Source: Oscillospiraceae bacterium
GTDB taxonomy: Bacteria > Bacillota_A > Clostridia > Oscillospirales > Ruminococcaceae
Length of the DNA stretch: 13,035 nt
NCBI GenBank assembly: GCA_017440445.1
Contig: JAFSHE010000170.1
Coordinates: forward strand, 1-13,035
Direction of reading: 5' to 3'
Shown here: piece after piece, positions 1 through 7,084 of the stretch
Numbering within the stretch: position 1 is the stretch's first letter
Layout: every line of letters starts with the position of its first letter
The notes under the pieces: generated by a model
Database searches by the model: none
What the model saw: only the letters and a program-made list of their open reading frames with translations
What the model was told of the DNA's origin: nothing
Position numbers and translations under genes: made by a program

Positions 1-778
1 CCTCTCCTGCCTCGATAAGCTCCAGCGGGCTTTCAAACCGTCTTAATTGCAGCACATCGCCCTCACCGAAGGGAATACCACGCTCGCCGTCAACGCTTAT
101 CGTCACGACGCTCCCCTGATAGGACGCACATCTGAGAGAGATATCCCTGCACACCGAGAATATCATAGGCCGTGAAAACAACGTATGCGGACACAGCGGA
201 GTACATTCGATACACTCCATATCGGGAGCGATTATCGGTCCTCCTGCGGAAAGCGCATAGGCGGTAGAGCCTGTGGGCGTGCTGAATATCACACCGTCCG
301 CCTGAAGCTTCAGCACCTCGCTGTCGCCGCTGAATATGCGGAATTCAGGCAGCTTGGAGCCTCGGTCACGCTCCACCACCACGTCATTGAGAGCCTCTCT
401 CACTTCGTGACTGCCGTCTGCACGATGTATCTCAACATCCATCAGCATGCGGCGGCTTACCGAGAAATCGCCCAATATTATATCGGGAATACGGTGTATC
501 TCCGACGGCTCCAGCGTTGCCATAAAGCCAAGCCTGCCACGGTTTACACCTAAAAGCGGCACTCCCGCCATGGCGGCAAGCTTTCCCCAGTGGAGTATCG
601 TACCATCGCCGCCTACCGTTATCATGCACAAGCAGCTCTGTATATCCATAGAGCAGCTTTTCGGGTCGAATACCGCAGCCTCCACAGCCCTTTCGGAAAG
701 CATGGAGCATATCTCCTCCGCAAGCGCACGGGAAGCCTCGTCGCAGGTGTTGTATGTGATAAGTACACGTTTGCTCAT
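1..778 (-). CDS. nadK: NAD kinase (ATP-NAD kinase), C-terminus cut by window edge
   Basis: This enzyme phosphorylates NAD to NADP in the cytoplasm. Translation from ATG 778 gives 259 residues before the window edge, so the C-terminal part is missing; related enzymes are about 280-290 residues. Visible family motifs are GGDGT at residues 56-60 (phosphate donor site), GRLGF at 81-85, NDVV at 131-134 (the usual NE pair is ND here) and STPTGSTAY at 166-174, followed by SAGGP. The start is supported by AAGGCGG and GAGG sequences just upstream, inside the end of tlyA. Its ATG overlaps the tlyA stop codon by four bases (ATGA), which indicates translational coupling. It is the last visible gene of the long minus-strand operon. 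A tlyA-nadK pairing is common in Clostridia. Identification is secure from the motifs; only the missing end is unknown. Confidence 0.95.
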   Translation of the reverse strand, partial: MSKRVLITYNTCDEASRALAEEICSMLSERAVEAAVFDPKSCSMDIQSCLCMITVGGDGTILHWGKLAAMAGVPLLGVNRGRLGFMATLEPSEIHRIPDIILGDFSVSRRMLMDVEIHRADGSHEVREALNDVVVERDRGSKLPEFRIFSGDSEVLKLQADGVIFSTPTGSTAYALSAGGPIIAPDMECIECTPLCPHTLFSRPMIFSVCRDISLRCASYQGSVVTISVDGERGIPFGEGDVLQLRRFESPLELIEAGE

Positions 779-1500
779 GACCTCACCGCCTTTTCAATGC
801 ACATAAGGTATTCTATGTTACCGTCACCGCCGTGGATGGGCGATGTGGTGACGCCCGTCACCTCAAAGCCGCTGAGCCTTGCAAACTCCGTGATATCCTC
901 AACCACTCTGCGGCGGTCCTTTTCATCCTTGACTATTCCTTTTTTAGTGAGCGCTTTTTTCCCCGCTTCAAACTGGGGCTTTATCAGCGCCACTGCCTTT
1001 CCCCCGTCCTTAAGCAGACGAAAAATATGCGGTATCACCTGCTTAAGCGAGATAAACGAAACATCTGTGCCGACAAAATCCACCATCTCGGGGAGCTGTG
1101 CTGTACGGATATCCGTCTGCTCCATGGAGATGACCCTGCCGTCACTGCGAAGCTTTTCGTCAAGCTGGTCTGTACCCACATCCACTGCGTAGACCTTTTT
1201 CGCACCGTATTGCAGCATGCAGTCGGTAAAGCCACCCGTGGAGGAGCCTATATCAAGGCAGGTAAGCCCATTCAGGTCAAGCCCGAAGGCATTTATCGCA
1301 CCCTCAAGCTTAAGGCCGCCCCTGCCCACATAGCGGAGCTGCTCGCCTGTTATCTCTACGCTGTCGCTCTCCGATACCTCTGCGGAGGGCTTTTCGCAAG
1401 GCTTTCCGTTTACCGACACCCCGCCGCTTTTTATAAGGCTCTATGCTGCTGTGCGGCTTTTGCACATGCCGTTTTCGGTCAGATATACATCAAGACGCAC
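775..1500 (-). CDS. tlyA: TlyA-family rRNA 2'-O-methyltransferase (YqxC), interrupted by an in-frame TAG near the start; possible pseudogene
   Basis: TlyA proteins have an N-terminal S4 RNA-binding domain and a FtsJ-like SAM-dependent methyltransferase domain; in mycobacteria they 2'-O-methylate 16S and 23S rRNA. The natural frame begins at GTG 1500, nine bases after AAGGAGG, and reads RLDVYLTENG then MCKSRTAA, a typical S4 start. Codon 20 (1443-1441) is TAG. The frame then continues without a shift as SLIKSGGVSVNGK and through the methyltransferase domain, with LDIGSSTGGFTD (SAM site), a DVSFIS motif and GNIEYL near the C-terminus. Without the stop, the protein would be 241 residues. An ORF restarting at GTG 1419 gives 214 residues but loses most of the S4 domain and has no good ribosome binding site. 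TAG for an original CAG (Gln) is a single transition. Either the gene is inactive or shortened, the codon is read through, or the base is a sequencing error. Family identity is secure; function is uncertain. Confidence 0.85.
1441..1443 (-). other. In-frame TAG (codon 20) inside tlyA
   Basis: On the minus strand the codon between ACA GCA GCA and AGC CTT ATA is TAG. The reading frame and S4 homology are intact on both sides, so this is a point change and not a frameshift. TAG is also the terminal stop of xseA and spoIIIAG in this window, so the genome appears to use it as a normal stop. Confidence 0.85.
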
Positions 1501-1509
1501 CGTAGCGCA

Positions 1510-1516
1510 CCTCCTT
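1510..1516 (-). promoter_or_regulatory. Ribosome binding site that sets the tlyA start at GTG 1500
   Basis: AAGGAGG on the minus strand, nine bases before GTG 1500. It overlaps the TAA stop of the upstream Nudix gene. A consensus site here argues that translation is meant to begin at 1500, upstream of the TAG, and not at GTG 1419. Confidence 0.85.
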
Positions 1517-1922
1517 AGCTGTTATTCCTCTCATACATGCGGATATGCTCCATTATATGACCAATGTTGCCCTCGCCCGCAAACCTTTCCATGCTGAAGA
1601 AATCCTGCTGTCTGTCAAGCCAGAGCAGGTCATTCTCCTCGCCGTATACCTCTATATCCTCGCTGAGATAGCCGAAATAGACCTCCACCACTTCGTCGCA
1701 GAGGACATAGCTGAAATCCATCAGATGGATAAGGCGGATATCTTTATCGGTGATACCCGTTTCCTCGTACAGCTCACGGTATGCGGCAGAGAGTCCGTCC
1801 TCACCCGCCTCCGCATGACCTCCCACAAAGTTGTACAGACCTTTGTACGGGTCCTTTCTGCGCTTGCAGAAAAGGCACTTTGTGCGGGTGCGGTCGAATA
1901 CCGCTATAACATTAAGTATCAT
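1515..1922 (-). CDS. Nudix hydrolase (first of a tandem pair by coordinate)
   Basis: A 135-residue cytoplasmic protein of the MutT/Nudix superfamily, which cleaves nucleoside diphosphates linked to another moiety using Mg2+. The Nudix box is complete and canonical: G35, five residues, E41, seven residues, then REL at 49-51 and EETGI at 53-57. An N-terminal strand pattern (ILNVIAVFD) and FVGGH before the box fit a one-domain Nudix fold. The substrate cannot be read from the sequence; 8-oxo-dGTP-like or other nucleotide substrates are possible. The start ATG 1922 follows GAGGGAG by eight bases and lies two bases after the stop of the neighbouring Nudix gene. tlyA follows after 14 bases. It is therefore a member of the isoprenoid/nusB operon, not a stand-alone gene. 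Confidence 0.9.
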   Translation of the reverse strand: MILNVIAVFDRTRTKCLFCKRRKDPYKGLYNFVGGHAEAGEDGLSAAYRELYEETGITDKDIRLIHLMDFSYVLCDEVVEVYFGYLSEDIEVYGEENDLLWLDRQQDFFSMERFAGEGNIGHIMEHIRMYERNNS

Positions 1923-1924
1923 TT

Positions 1925-2413
1925 TCAGAACTCCCTCAGCGGTGTGAAATCAGTGCCGCTATCCGTGGTGACGCCGCCGTATAGGATATCGGTATACCTG
2001 CCCTCACGCAGATAATGCCCGATTACATTCTTCGCAGAAAACGGCATTTCAATGCCGCTCAGCTCACCGATGGCGAAGCAACGGACGATGCCCTCTGTGC
2101 TTGTAATGGTCGTGACATGCTCCTTAAGCTCGGCAAAAAAGTAGTAATTCTGTCTTATCTCGCCGTTTTTCAGCCTGAGTGTGATATATCTCATGGACAG
2201 TCCTTTAGTATCCTGCTCGGAAAGACCCGTTTCCTCGTACAGCTCACGGAGCGCACAGGCTTTTGCGTCGTTAAGCTCCTGCGGCTCAAAATGGCCGCCC
2301 GCCGTACCTGTATAGCAGTCAGATACTACCCGTCCGCCCTGTCTGTACAGGAGATAGATATCCTCGCCACGTGTGAGATACACCGCCGTCATATTCCTCA
2401 GTCTGCCGTCCAT
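1925..2413 (-). CDS. Nudix hydrolase with a two-residue longer Nudix box
   Basis: A 162-residue MutT/Nudix family protein. The box starts GGHFEPQE (G40 to E46) and ends RELYEETGL (R56 to L64). There are nine residues between the first Glu and the Arg where the classic motif has seven. This spacing resembles a Nudix subgroup that carries a GHFE...ND insertion, as far as I recall it. The catalytic REL and EE residues are intact, so activity is expected; the substrate is unknown. ATG 2413 is preceded by GAGGTG at suitable spacing. The gene lies nine bases after dxs and two bases before the second Nudix gene. The two share box residues such as RELYEETG but are otherwise quite different, so they look like different paralogues and not a recent duplication. 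Confidence 0.88.
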   Translation of the reverse strand: MDGRLRNMTAVYLTRGEDIYLLYRQGGRVVSDCYTGTAGGHFEPQELNDAKACALRELYEETGLSEQDTKGLSMRYITLRLKNGEIRQNYYFFAELKEHVTTITSTEGIVRCFAIGELSGIEMPFSAKNVIGHYLREGRYTDILYGGVTTDSGTDFTPLREF

Positions 2414-2422
2414 ATAGTCACC

Positions 2423-4222
2423 TCACAGGAGCATATCTGTCATGCTCTTTTTATCCAGTCCGAACATCTGAAGCTGCTCCGAAACGCTTGCCGCAGGAAC
2501 AAATCTTCCATCCACGCCCACCGACTGAAAGGTGCCCTTAAAGCCCTTTTTCGCAAGTGCGGCACAGAGCTTTTCTGCAATTCCGCCGCTCAGCATGCCT
2601 TCCTCAAAGAATACTATCCTGTCGTAGCTCATGGCTATCTCTACCACCTTTTCGGGCAGTGGAGATATCTTAAGCAGTCTTAACCAGTCTGCTCCTGCGT
2701 CAGACGCCGCCTCATCCAGCCATGCGGAAATGCGGCCGTAGCTTATTGCAAGAGTGCTGTACTTTCTTCCCGAGAATGCGAAGTCCCCCGCATGCGGCAG
2801 ATGCGCCCTGTACTCCGCTCCCTTGGGATATCTCACCACCGCAACGCCCTCAGTATCGTACACCGCACGCTTAAGGCACTGACGCAGCTCCTCAAACGAG
2901 GCAGGAGAATATATAGTGGTGTTCGGGATATGCGACAGCATCGCCACATCAAATACACCCTGATGGGTCTCGCCGTCCTCTCCCACAAAGCCCGCCCTGT
3001 CAAGGGCAAGGGTGATGTGAGTATTCTCTATCGCACAGTCGTGGATCACCTGATCGTAGCCACGCTGCAAAAAGGTGGAATACACCGCAAAAACAGGCAG
3101 CATGCCCTCTGCGGAAAGCCCCGCCGCAAAGGTCACGGAGTGCTGCTCCGCTATGCCCGTGTCAAAAAAACGCTCGGGACAGACGTTGTTGAAGAAGTTC
3201 ATTCCCGTAGCGTACTTCATAGCCGCAGAGATACCGCATATCCTGCTGTCTTCCTCCGCAAGCCTTGCAAGCTCCCGTCCGAACACCTCGGAATAGGACG
3301 CTCCGCAGGAGGCACTTCCCTTTTTGGGGACTGCATGATATTCTCCAGGGTTTTCCTCTGCGGGACGATAGCCCTTGCCCTTTGTTGTAAACACATGAAC
3401 AAGACAGGGACGCTCCGACATCTTAGCCACCGCCAGAGCCTCTATCATATCCTCCATGTTATGACCGTTTACAGGTCCGATGTAGGAAAAACCAAGGTTC
3501 TCAAACATGGTGCTGTTGTTATAAATGGCGTCCTTGACAAGGCTCTTTGTGGCACGCACTGTCCTCTCAAGCCTCTCGCCCACCAGCGGAACAGCAGAAA
3601 GCACTGTCTTTACCTGCTCCTTGGCACAGTAATACTTCCTTGTGGAGCGTATCTGCGCAAGATATCTCGCCAGCGCACCCGTACTCTTTGAGATGGACAT
3701 GGCATTGTCATTCAGCACCACCACCATACCTGTGCGTGATCTTCCCGCATTGTTAAGACCCTCGTAAGCCATGCCGCCTGTAAGCGCACCATCGCCTATC
3801 ACCGCCGCAACAGTACCCTTTTCGCCTTTAAGCTTCATGGCGGCAGCAATACCGCACGCCGCAGATACTGATGTGCTGCTGTGTCCCGAGATGAACACAT
3901 CCGCCTCGCTCTCAGAACGACGGGTAAAGCCCGAGATACCGCCCTTTGAACGCAGCGTGCCAAAGCGGGAATACCTTCCCGTAAGCAGCTTGTGAGCGTA
4001 GGCCTGGTGTCCCACATCCCATAGGATACGGTCTGTACGCACATCAAAAACATAGTGCAGTGCAACAGTCAGCTCCACAGTGCCGAGGTTAGAGGCAAGA
4101 TGCCCGCCCGTCTGTGAAACTGTGCGTAAAATACAGCCGCGCAGCTCACGGCAAAGACCCTTGAGCTGCGGCAGCGTCATATTGGAAATTATTTCGTGAT
4201 CGATACCATCGTTAAGTAACAT
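2423..4222 (-). CDS. dxs: 1-deoxy-D-xylulose-5-phosphate synthase
   Basis: Dxs condenses pyruvate and glyceraldehyde 3-phosphate, using thiamine diphosphate and Mg2+, to DXP, the first step of the MEP isoprenoid pathway. From ATG 4222 the protein is 599 residues; E. coli Dxs is about 620. Motifs seen: DVGHQAYAHKLLTGR around 69-83, the thiamine diphosphate GDGALTGG at 143-150 with NDNAMSIS at 171-178, the catalytic Glu in DTGIAEQ (E359), DRAGFVGEDGETHQG at 408-422, and VRYPKG near 463. An in-frame TTG at 4237 would add five residues, but GGAGG at 4232-4228 fits ATG 4222 and nothing good precedes the TTG. The gene starts 20 bases after the PAP2-like gene and ends 9 bases before a Nudix gene. 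Together with the prenyl synthase upstream it gives the operon its isoprenoid role. The family call is firm. Confidence 0.97.
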   Translation of the reverse strand: MLLNDGIDHEIISNMTLPQLKGLCRELRGCILRTVSQTGGHLASNLGTVELTVALHYVFDVRTDRILWDVGHQAYAHKLLTGRYSRFGTLRSKGGISGFTRRSESEADVFISGHSSTSVSAACGIAAAMKLKGEKGTVAAVIGDGALTGGMAYEGLNNAGRSRTGMVVVLNDNAMSISKSTGALARYLAQIRSTRKYYCAKEQVKTVLSAVPLVGERLERTVRATKSLVKDAIYNNSTMFENLGFSYIGPVNGHNMEDMIEALAVAKMSERPCLVHVFTTKGKGYRPAEENPGEYHAVPKKGSASCGASYSEVFGRELARLAEEDSRICGISAAMKYATGMNFFNNVCPERFFDTGIAEQHSVTFAAGLSAEGMLPVFAVYSTFLQRGYDQVIHDCAIENTHITLALDRAGFVGEDGETHQGVFDVAMLSHIPNTTIYSPASFEELRQCLKRAVYDTEGVAVVRYPKGAEYRAHLPHAGDFAFSGRKYSTLAISYGRISAWLDEAASDAGADWLRLLKISPLPEKVVEIAMSYDRIVFFEEGMLSGGIAEKLCAALAKKGFKGTFQSVGVDGRFVPAASVSEQLQMFGLDKKSMTDMLL

Positions 4223-4227
4223 CAGAG

Positions 4228-4232
4228 CCTCC
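4228..4232 (-). promoter_or_regulatory. Ribosome binding site that favours ATG 4222 for dxs
   Basis: GGAGG on the minus strand, five bases before ATG 4222. It lies inside the alternative longer reading from TTG 4237 and so argues against that start. Confidence 0.65.
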
Positions 4233-4242
4233 GACAAAGAAA

Positions 4243-4740
4243 TCAGGCAACAGGAACAGGGAATACCATCGCAATGATTATTCCCAGCATGGAGCCTGCC
4301 AATACCTCAATAGGAGTATGACCGAGAAACTCCTTAAGGTCCTTCTGCTCGGAAAGGTCGTCGATATCCTCCTCTTCCTCGTCGCCGCTGAGCTGAGAAA
4401 GCTCGTCGTCGATATCATCGATGATACGGCGCATACGGTTAAGCTCCTTAGCGTGAAGTCCCGCATTATAGCGCACGCTCATCGCATCATAGATAACTAT
4501 TCCCGCCAGTATCATGGCAAACGCAAAGGCAGGACTCTGAAAGCCCTCGGCACGGAGCGTATAGATAGCAACAGAAACCACCAGCGACGAGTGCGACGAG
4601 GGCATTCCGCCCGCACCGACTATTCGCTCGGGGTTAAAGGACTTCATCTTGATGGCGTGCAGCACTGTTTTTATCACCTGCGCCGCAAGCCAGGACAGTA
4701 TTCCCACTGTCAGTATAGGGTTAGCCATAAAAAAGTTCAT
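4243..4740 (-). CDS. Divergent PAP2 family (YuiD/DUF212) membrane protein
   Basis: A 165-residue membrane protein of the DUF212 family, related to PAP2 acid phosphatases and including B. subtilis YuiD; no biochemical function of the family is firmly known to me. Visible features are a hydrophobic start (residues 8-27), GGMPSSHS at 44-51, hydrophobic stretches near 52-61 and 72-86, YDAMSVR at 84-90, a GLHAKELN segment at 94-101, and GHTPIEV at 140-146 followed by a last hydrophobic segment. Between the two halves lies a very acidic linker (about 108-129, runs of Asp and Glu). GGAGG ten bases before ATG 4740 supports the start. It sits between the prenyl synthase and dxs, so a role on an isoprenoid phosphate (for example dephosphorylation) is a reasonable inference from position, not something the sequence proves. 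Confidence 0.88.
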   Translation of the reverse strand: MNFFMANPILTVGILSWLAAQVIKTVLHAIKMKSFNPERIVGAGGMPSSHSSLVVSVAIYTLRAEGFQSPAFAFAMILAGIVIYDAMSVRYNAGLHAKELNRMRRIIDDIDDELSQLSGDEEEEDIDDLSEQKDLKEFLGHTPIEVLAGSMLGIIIAMVFPVPVA

Positions 4741-4802
4741 TGTATATCTGCCTCCGCAGCCTTAATTTTTTTCGTATATTACCAGCCATTATCAGGGCAA
4801 TA

Positions 4803-5687
4803 TCAGTAATTCCTTTTCAGCAGCATTTCAGTAAGCTCTTTAAGGAACTCCGTGTCCTCAAATGTGTCAAGCGCCTTTTCAGCCTGCACAGTCAGACGCT
4901 CTGCCTCGGCACGTGCCTTTTCGATGCCCACCACGCTTACGTAAGTATACTTTCCGCTGTCCTTGTCGCTTCCGACAGGCTTGCCAAGCAGCTTTTCATC
5001 TGCCGTAACATCAAGGATATCATCTATTATCTGGAACGCAAGTCCCATCTTGAGAGCGTAATCCGCAGCCGCAAGCTGCTTATCCTGTCCCGCACCTGCC
5101 GCTATACAGCCCGCACGGCAGCAGAACTCAAGCAGTGCGCCCGTTTTCATGCGGTACATCTCAAGAAGTATGTTCTCGGGGAGCTGCTTTCCCTCGTTCT
5201 CGGTATCTATCACCTGACCGCCTATCATACCGAAGATACCCGCACGCTCGTTAAGCAGAGCTATTATCTTCAGCGCAGCCATGCCGTCCAGAAGCCCCTT
5301 TACTCCCGCCTGTGCGATTATCTGCGACGGCAGGATAGCCAGTGCGTCGCCCGCAAGCAGTGCGGTAGCCTCTCCGTATGCCTTGTGACAGCTGGGCTTG
5401 CCCCTGCGCATATCATCATCGTCCATACAGGGCAGGTCGTCATGTATCAGTGAAAAGGTATGCAGCATCTCCACCGCACATGCCACAGGGAGAGCCGTTT
5501 CAGGCTCGCCGCCGCATACACGGCAGAACTCCATCACAAGTGCGGGACGTATGCGCTTTCCGCCCGCAGTAAGACTGTGACGTGCCGCTTTTATCACGCT
5601 TGCCTGAAGGCACTGCGTTTCGGGAAGATACTTCTCCAGTGCCGATTCGGTAAGCTCGGCATAATATTCAAGTCTGTCCTTAACCAT
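4803..5687 (-). CDS. ispA: Polyprenyl synthetase, probable farnesyl diphosphate synthase
   Basis: A trans-prenyltransferase that adds IPP to allylic diphosphates. From ATG 5687 it is 294 residues, normal for bacterial FPP synthases. It has GGKRIRP at 42-48, the first Asp-rich motif DDLPCMD at 83-89 within DDDDMRRG, GQVID near 157-161, and the second Asp-rich motif DDILD at 222-226 after FQI. The residue five positions before the first Asp motif is Phe (HTFSLIHDD), an aromatic as in bacterial FPP synthases, so a C15 product is likely; geranylgeranyl activity cannot be excluded. A longer start at GTG 5699 is possible, but GAGG at 5697-5694 fits ATG 5687 better. That site overlaps the xseB stop. 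The gap to the next gene is 62 bases, the longest inside this operon, without a clear terminator. Confidence 0.95.
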   Translation of the reverse strand: MVKDRLEYYAELTESALEKYLPETQCLQASVIKAARHSLTAGGKRIRPALVMEFCRVCGGEPETALPVACAVEMLHTFSLIHDDLPCMDDDDMRRGKPSCHKAYGEATALLAGDALAILPSQIIAQAGVKGLLDGMAALKIIALLNERAGIFGMIGGQVIDTENEGKQLPENILLEMYRMKTGALLEFCCRAGCIAAGAGQDKQLAAADYALKMGLAFQIIDDILDVTADEKLLGKPVGSDKDSGKYTYVSVVGIEKARAEAERLTVQAEKALDTFEDTEFLKELTEMLLKRNY

Positions 5688-5695
5688 TATATGCC

Positions 5696-5872
5696 TCACT
5701 CTGCCGCTTCAAGCTGCTCGACAGTCAGCTTTGCGTTTTCTATATATTCCCTGCACTGCTTTACAAGTCCGACAGCCTCGGTGTACAGCTTCATGGATTC
5801 CTCCAGCGGAAGCTCACCGCTCATCTTCTCGGATATCTCGGCAAGGCGGGACATTGATCTTTCAAGGTCCAT
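5696..5872 (-). CDS. xseB: Exodeoxyribonuclease VII small subunit
   Basis: A 58-residue protein. XseB binds several copies per XseA to form exonuclease VII, which degrades single-stranded DNA from both ends. The sequence shows the family core: LERSMSRLAEISEKM, then SGELPLEESMKLYTEAV and VKQCREYIENAKLTVEQL, which should form two long helices. It is shorter than many homologues (about 70-80 residues), mostly through short termini. ATG 5872 begins three bases after the xseA stop, and GAGGAG just upstream overlaps the xseA end. Its stop TGA (5698-5696) overlaps the ribosome binding site of the prenyl synthase gene, so the three genes are likely coupled. Its place directly after xseA makes the call firm. 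Confidence 0.93.
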   Translation of the reverse strand: MDLERSMSRLAEISEKMSGELPLEESMKLYTEAVGLVKQCREYIENAKLTVEQLEAAE

Positions 5873-5875
5873 GGC

Positions 5876-7084
5876 CTACTCCTCTGTTATATCAGCGACG
5901 GTCGCTCCTATCCTTCCACGGGAGAGGAGTATCTCTATATCGTCGCCCTTTTTAAGCTCCTCAGAGCCTGTGATTATCTTTCCGTTATGATAGGTGACGG
6001 AATATCCCCTCACCAGTATGCCCATAGGGTTCAGCGCAGATATCATCTCCGCATTCTTATCCAGCGCCTGCTCTGCACGCTCAAGCTTTGAATGCATGCT
6101 GCCGCTGATACGCTGCGACACATTTTCGAGCCTTTGCGACAGATTTTTTATCCTGCTGTGCGGAGAAAGCGCACGAATGACCTCGCTGCGGTAGCTTAGA
6201 GCGCTCTCGCTGCGGGCTATACAGCCATGGATACATGCGTTTATCTTTCTCTCTGTGCCGTCTATCGCAGAGGATATCACAGAGATATCAGGCACTGCAA
6301 GCTCTGCCGCCGCAGAGGGCGTAGGCGCTCTCATATCGGCCGCCATATCTGCGATACTGAAATCCGTTTCGTGTCCCACCGCCGAAATAGTAGGGATAGC
6401 GCTTTCAAACACCGCCCTTGCAACTATCTCGGTGTTGAATGCGCCAAGGTCCTCCGAGGAGCCGCCGCCACGTCCGAATATTATCGTATCCGCACCTGTT
6501 GTCTGCGCCCTGCGTATGGCATTCGCCACCGACTGCGGCGCAGAGGCTCCCTGTACCTGCGCAGGAACCACCACTATCTTCACAAGCGGGAAGCGCCTTG
6601 ATACGATATTGATAACATCCTGAAGTGCCGCACCGCCCGCCGAGGTGACCACCGCCACCTTCTTCGGGAGCTGCGGTATCGGTCGCTTGCGGGAGAACAG
6701 CCCCTCCTCTGAAAGGCGCTTTTTAAGCTCCTCAAGTGCTGCTGCCTGCTCGCCCTCGCCGTCACGCTGCATGGCTTGACAGTTTATCTGATACACTCCG
6801 TTAGGCTCGTATACCGTGACCGCTCCGTAGCATATCACCTTGTCGCCGTCCTCGGGGTCGAACTCAAGACCCGCCGCATTTCCTGCGAACATCACCGCCT
6901 TAAGCGCTGTCTGCTCGTCCTTCAGCGTAAAATACAGATGCCCCGTCCTGTAATGACAGGTGAAATTGGATATCTCGCCCTTCACCGCCACGTTCTGGAG
7001 CCGCTTGTCGCCCTTTATCAGCATGGAAACGACACGGTTCACCTGTGAAACGCTTACTACGGGAGGCTTATTCCTTATTTCCAT
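5876..7084 (-). CDS. xseA: Exodeoxyribonuclease VII large subunit
   Basis: The catalytic subunit of exonuclease VII, active on single-stranded DNA in repair and recombination. From ATG 7084 it is 402 residues. An N-terminal OB-fold (about 10-105, with VKGEISNF, GHLYFTLKD and KAVMFAGNA) is followed by the exonuclease domain with KKVAVVTSAGGAALQDV at 141-157, FGRGGGSSEDL at 203-213 and AVGHETDFSIADMAAD at 235-250, then a coiled-coil-rich region and a C-terminal ILVRGYSVTY segment. The reading could extend ten codons upstream, but this would run further into nusB; ATG 7084 has GGAG ten bases before it and leaves only a 17-base overlap with nusB. The stop is TAG, three bases before xseB. In B. 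subtilis folD lies between nusB and xseA; here it does not. Confidence 0.96.
   Translation of the reverse strand: MEIRNKPPVVSVSQVNRVVSMLIKGDKRLQNVAVKGEISNFTCHYRTGHLYFTLKDEQTALKAVMFAGNAAGLEFDPEDGDKVICYGAVTVYEPNGVYQINCQAMQRDGEGEQAAALEELKKRLSEEGLFSRKRPIPQLPKKVAVVTSAGGAALQDVINIVSRRFPLVKIVVVPAQVQGASAPQSVANAIRRAQTTGADTIIFGRGGGSSEDLGAFNTEIVARAVFESAIPTISAVGHETDFSIADMAADMRAPTPSAAAELAVPDISVISSAIDGTERKINACIHGCIARSESALSYRSEVIRALSPHSRIKNLSQRLENVSQRISGSMHSKLERAEQALDKNAEMISALNPMGILVRGYSVTYHNGKIITGSEELKKGDDIEILLSRGRIGATVADITEE

Noticed and set aside
775..1500. Stop-codon reassignment (TAG as an amino acid) as the explanation for tlyA
   Set aside because: TAG is the terminal stop of xseA and spoIIIAG in the same window, in both cases just before another gene or element, so genome-wide reassignment is unlikely.
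2792..3691. Plus-strand open frame of 299 codons opposite dxs
   Set aside because: It is entirely antisense to a well-supported dxs, has no recognisable motifs, and long antisense frames are common with this codon usage.
4741..4802. Possible internal promoter in the gap between the prenyl synthase and the PAP2-like gene
   Set aside because: TTGCCC and TATACG on the minus strand are 16 bases apart, but each matches its consensus at only four of six positions; too weak to call. No terminator hairpin is present either.
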